Shown one piece after another: positions 16,659 through 23,695 of a DNA stretch of 64,000 nucleotides (positions are counted from its first letter, which is position 1; every line of letters starts with the position of its first letter). The DNA lies in NCBI RefSeq assembly GCF_021233055.1, contig NZ_CP089538.1, positions 1,469,501 to 1,533,500 of the forward strand, given 5' to 3'. This DNA is from Spirosoma oryzicola (GTDB lineage: Bacteria > Bacteroidota > Bacteroidia > Cytophagales > Spirosomataceae). The position numbers and the translations under genes were made by a program. The notes beneath the pieces are model-generated. The model made no database searches. It had not been told where the DNA came from and saw only the letters and a list, made by a program, of their open reading frames with translations.

Positions 16659-17366
16659 ATGAATGATATAGAAAAAATTTTTACCGGACTGGGTGGGCAG
16701 TTTGTAACGCCAGTCGACGCGCTGACCGAGAAACTACGTGCAGTTCGGGCCATTGTCTTTGATTGGGATGGCGTATTCAACGACGGTGTTAAGACCGGAA
16801 GCGGCAGCAGTTCCTTTAGCGAAGTCGATTCGATGGGTACCAACCTGTTGCGCTTTGGGTTCTGGCAGCATCAGAATGGTCAACTGCCCGTCGTTGCGAT
16901 TATAACGGGCGTCATTAACGAACTAGCCGATGCGCTCGTGCGTCGCGAACATTTCCACGCGTGTTATTCGCAGGCGAAAAATAAAGTAGAAGTGCTCGCG
17001 CATTTGCTCGATCAGCACAAGCTCCAACCACACGAAGTTGCTTTCTTTTTCGACGACGCGCTCGATTTGTCCGTTGCCGAAGTAGCGGGCGTGCGCATTA
17101 TGGTTCATCGCAAAGCCAATCCGTTGTTCACGCGCTATGTCGTTCAAAACGGGTATGCTGACTACATCACTGGTAGCGAAAGCGGCCATTTTGCGGTACG
17201 GGAAGGCTGTGAACTAATGCTGGGCTTACTAGGACAATTCGATTCGGTCATGCTCGAGCGTCTACGTTACCGGCCCGTCTACGACCGGTATTACCAGCAG
17301 CGTCAGGCTATCGAACCTAGCTACTGGCTTGTCGGACCGAACGGCCCAGAACCTAAAAATCAATAA
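16659..17366 (+). CDS. kdsC: KDO-8-phosphate phosphatase-like HAD hydrolase (KdsC type)
   Basis: 235 residues, longer than usual KdsC (about 170-190). HAD motifs: D35 and D37 in IVFDWDGVFNDG (nucleophile and acid), ITG in VVAIITGVINE (motif II), a lysine in AKNKVEVL (motif III) and FFFDDALDL (motif IV). It lacks a cap domain, as in the KdsC/C0 class, which forms tetramers. Extra parts are ~28 residues before motif I and a C-terminal tail of ~50 residues rich in Tyr, Arg and Gln (RYRPVYDRYYQQRQ). Its place between kdsA and kdsB fits removal of phosphate from KDO-8-P, giving the free KDO that KdnB would need. The extensions are unusual, so a related sugar-acid phosphatase cannot be excluded. 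Confidence 0.8.
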   Translation: MNDIEKIFTGLGGQFVTPVDALTEKLRAVRAIVFDWDGVFNDGVKTGSGSSSFSEVDSMGTNLLRFGFWQHQNGQLPVVAIITGVINELADALVRREHFHACYSQAKNKVEVLAHLLDQHKLQPHEVAFFFDDALDLSVAEVAGVRIMVHRKANPLFTRYVVQNGYADYITGSESGHFAVREGCELMLGLLGQFDSVMLERLRYRPVYDRYYQQRQAIEPSYWLVGPNGPEPKNQ

Positions 17367-17445
17367 ATCGGCAAAACGATGCAGGAGGATGGTCGTTCCA
17401 CGAGTAGGAGCCATCGACTCGCATGGATTAGTTTACAGTTCAATT

Positions 17446-18201
17446 ATGATAATCGGTATCATTCCCGCCCGCTACGGGTCAACGCGTTTTCCGGGTAAGC
17501 CACTGGCTGACATCGGCGGAAAGACGATGATTCAGCGCGTGATGGAACAGGCTGGACAAGCACAGTCTCTGGATAAAATCATTGTCGCAACGGATGACGA
17601 GCGGATCGCTGAAGTTGTAGTACGACTTGGTGGCGAAGCCGTTATGACTCGAACCGATCATCCAAGTGGAACGGATCGTTGCTGGGAAGCGTACAGCCGG
17701 TTTGTTACGGATGGGCAAAAAGCAGCCAGTTCGACGGATTATATCATTAATATTCAGGGTGATGAGCCGTTTATTGATCCGGAGCAAATTGACGAGCTAG
17801 CCGCTATCTTGGACGGAACCGTTGAGTTAGCAACGCAGATGGCATCCGTCGATTCCGCCGAAATGCTTCATGATCCGAAAGAAGCCAAGATTGTCGTCAA
17901 CACGCGGAATGAAGTAGTTTATTTCAGTCGGTCGGCTATTCCGTATCTGTGGGGGCTAGACCCGGCGGTCTGGCATCAGCACCACGCTTACCGTCGCCAC
18001 GTAGGTTTATACGCGTACCGGGCCGATATTCTGGAACAGATTACGCAGCTGCCACCTTCGCCCCTCGAACAGGCGGAATCGCTGGAACAACTCCGTTGGC
18101 TCGAAGCTGGTTATCGCATCAAACTGGTCGAAACGCGCCATCAAACGCCAAGTATAGATAGCCCCGGCGATATTGAAAAGGCGTTGCGGGCTATTCAGTA
18201 G
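17446..18201 (+). CDS. kdsB: 3-deoxy-manno-octulosonate cytidylyltransferase (acting on Kdo or Kdo8N)
   Basis: 251 residues from the ATG at 17446, where the family N-terminus IIGIIPARYGSTRFPGKPL starts; upstream in-frame codons overlap the previous gene and are not homologous. Other blocks: VIVATDDERIAE-like text, MTRTDHPSGTDRC, NIQGDEPFIDP, and YFSRSAIPY. It activates the sugar acid with CTP for transfer to lipid A. With kdnA and kdnB in the same operon its substrate may be Kdo8N; in Shewanella the KdsB homologue prefers Kdo8N. Residues that decide this cannot be judged by eye. Confidence 0.93.
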   Translation: MIIGIIPARYGSTRFPGKPLADIGGKTMIQRVMEQAGQAQSLDKIIVATDDERIAEVVVRLGGEAVMTRTDHPSGTDRCWEAYSRFVTDGQKAASSTDYIINIQGDEPFIDPEQIDELAAILDGTVELATQMASVDSAEMLHDPKEAKIVVNTRNEVVYFSRSAIPYLWGLDPAVWHQHHAYRRHVGLYAYRADILEQITQLPPSPLEQAESLEQLRWLEAGYRIKLVETRHQTPSIDSPGDIEKALRAIQ

Positions 18202-18229
18202 TACGTAGTTTATTTGTCGTTATCTAATC

Positions 18230-18892
18230 ATGTCGTCCCATCACGTTGTCCGCGAAAAGCAGGAACCTGCTTTGTTGATTGCCAATGGTGAAGCCTGTCA
18301 GCCTGAGTTGCTGGGGCAATTGCTGGAATGGAGCCCGACGGTAGTTGTGCTCGACAGCGCGATCTGGCGGGTGCTTGAACTGGGCATCAAAGTGGATGTG
18401 TTGCTCGGCGACTTCGACCGGGACCTTGATCTGGATGCCATTCGGGCGCAGCAGTACCCGCTCGACATCGTTCATACGCCTAACCAGGACAAAACCGATC
18501 TCGACAAAGGCATTGAGTACTTGATCGAACGAGGTTATCCGGCAGTCAACATTGTTTGGGCAACGGGTCGTCGGGCGGATCACAGCCTGACGAACATGAC
18601 CAACATTGTTCGGTACAAGGATCAGATTCGTATCGTGATGATTGACGATCATTCCAAGATTTTTCCGTTGGTGGGTCGGTTCGAAAAATGGTACGAGGCA
18701 GGTACGCCGATTTCGTTGATACCGGTCGGTACGGTCACGGGTTTTACGTCGGAGGGGTTGAAATACAACCTTCAGGATGATACCCTAACGCTTGGTTATC
18801 GGACGAGTAGCAGCAATGAAGCCGCTGAAGATGGCTTTGTACGGATCGAAGCAAAAACCGGTGATCTGCTCATTATGGAATGCTGGGATTAG
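18230..18892 (+). CDS. Thiamine pyrophosphokinase-like protein
   Basis: 220 residues. It would transfer pyrophosphate from ATP to thiamine, giving the active cofactor. Visible blocks of the family: VVVLDSAIWRVLELGIKVDVLLGDFDRD (GDFDS-like), TPNQDKTDLDKGIEYL (the QDxTDxxKA block) and WATGRRADHSLTNM (GGRxDHxLxN). The C-terminal beta domain, with TSEGLKYNL and GYRTSSSNEA, fits thiamine binding. It starts 28 bases after kdsB and may be transcribed with it. Its end overlaps the convergent acyltransferase gene by 20 bases. Confidence 0.85.
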   Translation: MSSHHVVREKQEPALLIANGEACQPELLGQLLEWSPTVVVLDSAIWRVLELGIKVDVLLGDFDRDLDLDAIRAQQYPLDIVHTPNQDKTDLDKGIEYLIERGYPAVNIVWATGRRADHSLTNMTNIVRYKDQIRIVMIDDHSKIFPLVGRFEKWYEAGTPISLIPVGTVTGFTSEGLKYNLQDDTLTLGYRTSSSNEAAEDGFVRIEAKTGDLLIMECWD

Positions 18893-19994
18893 TAACAGAT
18901 TCGTTTCTTGAACGAAATCGTTGCTGCAAAGGCTTCTCCACCCATCGGTACAAACCCTGCGACACCAATACCAATACTACGAATAGTGGTCCAATGCCTA
19001 TTCCGGGTAGGACATGCCCAATGAACTTGCTGACAACGCCGATGTGGATCAGGTAAAACGCATAGGAACTACGGCCCAGCGTTTGGACGATGGGGTAGGC
19101 GAGTAGCCGTTGCAATCCTGATTGCTCTCGCAATAAACCGAGTAAGAGAAAGGCCAGACTGATCGGAAGAATGAAGTTGTAGCTTATGACTTCGCTCCAT
19201 GTCAATACACTAGTGTTTGTCGTCCAGCCCGTTATACAGGTCTGGCTAATCACACAGAAAGCCAGCAAAAGTAAACTCTTCGCTGTAAGGTAACAAGCGT
19301 GCAGTAGCTGTCCTCCTTGCCACTGCTGCGCAGCCCACATGCCCGCTACAAACTCAAAAGATCGTCCGGGAAACGTGTAAAACAGCATAAAGGGAAGATT
19401 GCCAAAAAGGCCGTGCCAGTTTAAGCTACCAATGGTCAAATAGAGCAACATGCCAGTACTCAGCAAAAGAAATGTAAGTTTCAGCGGTCCCCAGCGCCGA
19501 AGTGCCGAGAATAGGAATGGTGCTGCCAGATAAAAACATAGTTCAACCGTCAAGCTCCAGCTTTGGGCGATACCGCTGAATTTATAGTCATCGAAAAAGC
19601 CTTTGAGCAGCGTCAAATTAAGTAACAAGTCAAACCAATGAGTTGGTCTTCCCTGAGCGATTGTAACCCCGACGGTTACGAGAAAGATTAATCCATACAG
19701 CGGTATGGTCCGGGCGAAGCGGTTTTGGTAATACGTTTTCCATGACCACTTTTCGGAGTTGAAGTACGGTTCGGCGTATCGATGGTAGATCAGAAAACCG
19801 CTCAGTGTAAAGAAAATACTGACGCCAATGTATCCCTGATCGAATAGTCGGTGCCACCATCCGGTTGGCTCGGTGCCAGAAACGGGGTTGTAATGGTGCA
19901 GAAAAACTAGATAGGCCGCCCCTGCCCGCAAGCCCGTCAGTGCCGGTAAATGGTAGGTTGTCGGAGTCGTTTTAGTCGGATCGGAAAGCATCAT
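18873..19994 (-). CDS. Acyltransferase 3 family membrane protein (OafA/YrhL-like)
   Basis: 373 residues with about ten hydrophobic helices. The N-terminus LTGLRAGAAYLVFLHHYNP carries the conserved His of the family. GYIGVSIFFTLSGFLIYHRY, with the conserved SGF, and the Arg in YYQNRFARTIPLY follow. Such enzymes pass acetyl or other acyl groups to sugars of LPS or exopolysaccharide across the inner membrane. There is no SGNH tail. The ATG overlaps the stop of the upstream C25 peptidase gene by four bases (ATGA), so the two are translationally coupled. Confidence 0.88.
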   Translation of the reverse strand: MMLSDPTKTTPTTYHLPALTGLRAGAAYLVFLHHYNPVSGTEPTGWWHRLFDQGYIGVSIFFTLSGFLIYHRYAEPYFNSEKWSWKTYYQNRFARTIPLYGLIFLVTVGVTIAQGRPTHWFDLLLNLTLLKGFFDDYKFSGIAQSWSLTVELCFYLAAPFLFSALRRWGPLKLTFLLLSTGMLLYLTIGSLNWHGLFGNLPFMLFYTFPGRSFEFVAGMWAAQQWQGGQLLHACYLTAKSLLLLAFCVISQTCITGWTTNTSVLTWSEVISYNFILPISLAFLLLGLLREQSGLQRLLAYPIVQTLGRSSYAFYLIHIGVVSKFIGHVLPGIGIGPLFVVLVLVSQGLYRWVEKPLQQRFRSRNESVTNPSIP

Positions 19995-22900
19995 CGAACC
20001 AGGATCAATCGACCGCGTCGTTTCTTAGTGGCATCTGCGGTGGCGGGCCATTCCTGTCCGTTTTCACGGATCATCAATCGGTACAGATATAGACCGGAGG
20101 GCAGGGCGTCGCCCCCGTCAGTGCGTCCATCCCACACCCATTCGTTCTGGCCGATCGTACATGCTAGTCCTTGGCCCGATTTTAACCGACGAACTTCGCG
20201 TCCATTTAGGTCGGTGATGGTTAGCTCAATGGTATCCGGCGCTTTCTCACCAGTCAGTTGGAAGGTAAACGTTACTTGATCGCGGAAGGGGTTCGGATAA
20301 ATTGTGAAATCAGTTAGCGCAGATTCCTGAATGATCACCTCAGCCAGGGTACTGTTGTTTTCCCGATTGTGCTCCCGAATTGAACCCGTTGGGTTAAGCG
20401 TAAGCACAAATTGATTTTGCCCGGTTGCTCCGCGAATGCTCGGTATGCTCAGCGTGAACGTATCGCGAAAAGCGACCGCACGTGGCAGCCAAACATCGTA
20501 AACGCCTGATTCTTGTCCATTGACGATTCGACGGATGCGGAAGGATAGTCGCTCGTTTCGAAATTGCCCGTAGTTGTCAATTACTATCGTTACCCGTACG
20601 GAATCGCTGAACGGCGTAAGCGGCTGGTTGTCTATTCCTCGAATAAGAACTTCACTTTCTACAAAGGCGTAATCGGGCGTATCCATTGGAAACAGACGTA
20701 TTGCCGGATCACCCTGTAAGACCATCTGCTGAGCGTTCGCCAAGTCCCAGCCACCAGGGTTTTGTGCTAGCGTACGACGGATCGTTTCCTGCTGAAGCTG
20801 ACCAATGGATTTACCGAGTTGCGTGCTGTCGGCAAGTATTTCGTAAAAATGGCTGCTGTATCGGTCCAGCACGTGGGTATAGCCTAGATGACTGTTTGCC
20901 AGAGCGGCAATGGCTCCCCGGTCGGGTGTCAATACCCAATCGGAGCTGAGCGTCGGGCGACTGTAGAAGATGTTGCCGGTGGCACAACCGTTGATCAGCA
21001 TGAACGGGTATTTGCCTTTATTTCGGTAGCCAAGCGCATCATTGGAGCAGAAGCCAATGTCCAGATCGGTTGCGTCCAGACTCGAATGGCCGAAAAACGT
21101 TACGATGCCAACGCCTTCGTTGACCTGCCGGGCAATGCTAACCGGCTCGGTAGCCTTATACGTTGACTTGGTCAGCGCTGTCACCTGCGCTCCTAACGAA
21201 CCTGCTGACGCGGATTGGCCGTAATTTCCCAGCAAGGCCTGAAACAAGGCGATCTCATTGGGCGTGTGCCCACCACTCAAATGCAGTAGTTTCTTCCGCC
21301 AAAGCCGGATTGTTGGTACGGATTCGAACTCTTTCACTTTGTTCAAATAGTCTATTACCTGCTGGGGAGTAACGGCGTTAATGCGCCCCGTTGGCAAAGC
21401 CGGTACATCCAGTGGCTGTCCGTCCAGACCTGCCGTGAATAGCATATCCGAACCGGGAAAACCTGCTGTGGGTACCAGATCAATAACGGCCTGATTAGGA
21501 TCATGCCGAACGCCGGGTGTGCTGCGGCTACGCCCAATCAGCAGCAAATAAAGCGGTCGATCAATAATGGCCTTTCGTTGCCGAAGCATCTGGTCGGCAA
21601 ACCGTCGGATCGCGAGTGGGTGCCGTTCGCCATAACTGAACTGATCGAAAAGTTGCCCGATTTCTGCCGTTAGCGTGTCATTCAGGCCACCGGCTGGCGA
21701 AGCGCGGTAAGCGGCATAGGCTTGTATGGCATTTGGATAGCCTGCCGCTGGCTTCATCAAGTTTCCGTGGCTAATAATCAAGTAAGTTGGCTTACGCTTG
21801 GACCAGTCCGTGAATGTGACGGGAGTCATTTCTAAAACGGCTTGTGGCTGGCTCGTACTGAAAAGTGTCCGCTGGGTTTGGGTATTTCGGACGACTAGCT
21901 GTACGGAGCCGTTCGGACCAGGAACACTACCGGCTAGAAGTGGAGTCGTCGGGTCGGTGATGTCCCAGAAGCGGGTGCCTGCCGATACACTGTCAAATCG
22001 GATAAGCGACCGGCCAGCCGCATTCGGCGTAAGCTGGTAGACGCGCGACGATACGCTATTACCGGTAAATCGTTGCGGATAGCGCAGTTTGATAAACGAT
22101 ATAGAGTAGGCATCTAAAGCGGAGGTATTATCTCGAGAAACGGTCGAAATCAGCAAGCGACCATTTGTACCAACATCCGACCAACGTAGATTCTGTTCGG
22201 TGTAGGCATTGTTGTAAAACTGAAAACGCAGGGAGTCAATCAATCGTCGGGATTCGGCGGTAGGGCCAGCGTGGCATTCGACCCGATGCGAACCATAATC
22301 ACGACCAACTACCAGTAATGCTACCTGCGGGGCTGGACCCGTTCGGAAGGCGTTACGAAGCACAAAGACGTTGTCGTAAAGTTTACCTTTTTGTTGAACG
22401 GAGCCCGTGTAGCCTTCGCCCGCTTCGAAATAACTGTATTCGATTTTAGGTGGGATGCCAGCCGCCCAGCCCGGATACGTATCGGAAAACACGCGGATCT
22501 CTTCTGCCCAATGATACGCTTCGGGTGATAGATTCAAAACGTCTGCATCGGCATAAGTGACCATTCGTTTGCCGGGTTTGCCATCGAGTCGCCAGGTCAG
22601 GAAGTAGGCCGTCGTGTCGTTGAAAAGACTGTAATACGTGTGCGGTTGCGCGTTGACAGGCCGGTAAAGCAGCGAGTCCTGAGACCCGTCGTTACCACGC
22701 CCGTAGAACTCGATAAAATCATCGGTGTCGAACCGTTTGTCGGCTTCTCCCGCTACGTAAATGGCCTGTTCGACACCTCGGTGGAAAAGCTGAATCGTTG
22801 TCGGGTCAATGGTGTCAAAGGGAATACCCGCCTTTTGCAACGTAGCCGTCGTGATTCTGTACAGGTTGTTTTGAGCGACTAAAATTTTAAAATAGGACTG

Positions 22901-22999
22901 TTTATAACAGATCCATTCGTTGCCGAGTAGCCTGTTCTGAGCCAGAGTGTAACCTTGTAAAAACAGGATAAAGGTCAGCAGGAATAAGCTACGGTGCAT
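19991..22999 (-). CDS. C25-family (gingipain-like) cysteine peptidase with C-terminal type IX sorting-type domain
   Basis: 1002 residues. Signal peptide 1-20 (ending TLAQ). The N-terminal ~390 residues are a beta-rich region. The C25 caspase-like domain runs roughly 400-770: catalytic H638 in VTFFGHSS and C672 in MLINGCATG, plus PTGRI at 536-540. A CARDB-like beta domain follows at about 790-895. The last ~100 residues begin TDFTIYPNPF and contain DLNGREVRRL and LPSGLYLYRL, the type A sorting/FlgD-like fold used for export by the type IX system. Expected location: cell surface or secreted. An alternative reading is a PorU2-type sortase of the same family; the intact His-Cys pair allows either. 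It is coupled to the acyltransferase gene by a four-base overlap. Confidence 0.85.
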   Translation of the reverse strand: MHRSLFLLTFILFLQGYTLAQNRLLGNEWICYKQSYFKILVAQNNLYRITTATLQKAGIPFDTIDPTTIQLFHRGVEQAIYVAGEADKRFDTDDFIEFYGRGNDGSQDSLLYRPVNAQPHTYYSLFNDTTAYFLTWRLDGKPGKRMVTYADADVLNLSPEAYHWAEEIRVFSDTYPGWAAGIPPKIEYSYFEAGEGYTGSVQQKGKLYDNVFVLRNAFRTGPAPQVALLVVGRDYGSHRVECHAGPTAESRRLIDSLRFQFYNNAYTEQNLRWSDVGTNGRLLISTVSRDNTSALDAYSISFIKLRYPQRFTGNSVSSRVYQLTPNAAGRSLIRFDSVSAGTRFWDITDPTTPLLAGSVPGPNGSVQLVVRNTQTQRTLFSTSQPQAVLEMTPVTFTDWSKRKPTYLIISHGNLMKPAAGYPNAIQAYAAYRASPAGGLNDTLTAEIGQLFDQFSYGERHPLAIRRFADQMLRQRKAIIDRPLYLLLIGRSRSTPGVRHDPNQAVIDLVPTAGFPGSDMLFTAGLDGQPLDVPALPTGRINAVTPQQVIDYLNKVKEFESVPTIRLWRKKLLHLSGGHTPNEIALFQALLGNYGQSASAGSLGAQVTALTKSTYKATEPVSIARQVNEGVGIVTFFGHSSLDATDLDIGFCSNDALGYRNKGKYPFMLINGCATGNIFYSRPTLSSDWVLTPDRGAIAALANSHLGYTHVLDRYSSHFYEILADSTQLGKSIGQLQQETIRRTLAQNPGGWDLANAQQMVLQGDPAIRLFPMDTPDYAFVESEVLIRGIDNQPLTPFSDSVRVTIVIDNYGQFRNERLSFRIRRIVNGQESGVYDVWLPRAVAFRDTFTLSIPSIRGATGQNQFVLTLNPTGSIREHNRENNSTLAEVIIQESALTDFTIYPNPFRDQVTFTFQLTGEKAPDTIELTITDLNGREVRRLKSGQGLACTIGQNEWVWDGRTDGGDALPSGLYLYRLMIRENGQEWPATADATKKRRGRLILVR

Positions 23000-23111
23000 G
23001 TCTCCTTGTATTCACCTGAAACAATACAAATATGATGCCCCCGGCTATACAGGCGAGACGCCACTCAACCCTTTTTTGAGCCGTTAATCAGGCAAGATTA
23101 AATTTTTTAAA

Positions 23112-23150
23112 AAGGTACCTTGCATCGCATAGTACCTTATGCTACCTTTG
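23112..23150 (+). promoter_or_regulatory. Promoter and likely operator of the padR-pspC operon
   Basis: TTG at 23120-23122, 20 bases, then TACCTTTG at 23143-23150. The same region holds the palindrome AAGGTACCTT (23112-23121) and two more GTACCTT/CTACCTT half-sites, with GCATAG...CTTATGC as an inverted pair around the spacer. Overlap of symmetrical sites with the promoter fits repression by PadR itself. Confidence 0.65.
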
Positions 23151-23277
23151 ATGTAAGAATTTCGGATACCGATTACCGTCGGTGGTCAACCCGCTCTACT
23201 CTAGTCACTGTAAGCCGGAATTCATAATCGCCAGGCCGGGTAGCCAGAGCTTGACAACTACTAAAAGCTATACACCG

Positions 23278-23679
23278 ATGAATATTGAAAATGCTCAGGT
23301 GCAGATGCGAAAAGGAATCCTGGAATTCTGCATTTTGCACATTATATCGCGGGGCGAGGTTTACGCTTCCGATATGCTTGACGAACTGACCTCGGCCCGT
23401 ATCATGGTCGTGGAGGGAACCTTATACCCGTTGCTGACGCGGCTTAAAAACGCGGGATTACTCGATTACAAATGGGTTGAATCCACATCCGGGCCGCCAC
23501 GAAAATACTACATCCTGACTGAGCTTGGCCGTAATTCGCTCGGTTCGCTCAATGAAACCTGGCAGGAACTGGCCGAATCGGTAAACGCCATCATCAGTAA
23601 GACCGATCAGCACAAAAAACCTGCAAACGGTAGTACGCCTATAATCGTCGATCCAGCTAATCCTTCAACCAACGCTTAA
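23278..23679 (+). CDS. PadR-family transcriptional repressor
   Basis: 133 residues from the ATG at 23278; an upstream in-frame start at 23182 would add a non-homologous leader. The winged-helix domain is plain: MRKGILEFCILHIISRGEVYASDML at the start, VVEGTLYPLLTRLKNAGLLDYKW (the recognition helix and wing), then GPPRKYYILTELG. The tail after residue ~110 is short and low in complexity. PadR proteins bind inverted repeats and often repress their own operon, and such a repeat overlaps the promoter at 23112-23150. The pspC gene follows 16 bases later, so they form one operon. The signal is unknown; envelope stress is a guess from the partner. Confidence 0.92.
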   Translation: MNIENAQVQMRKGILEFCILHIISRGEVYASDMLDELTSARIMVVEGTLYPLLTRLKNAGLLDYKWVESTSGPPRKYYILTELGRNSLGSLNETWQELAESVNAIISKTDQHKKPANGSTPIIVDPANPSTNA

Positions 23680-23695
23680 CCTACTCTCCATCGCC

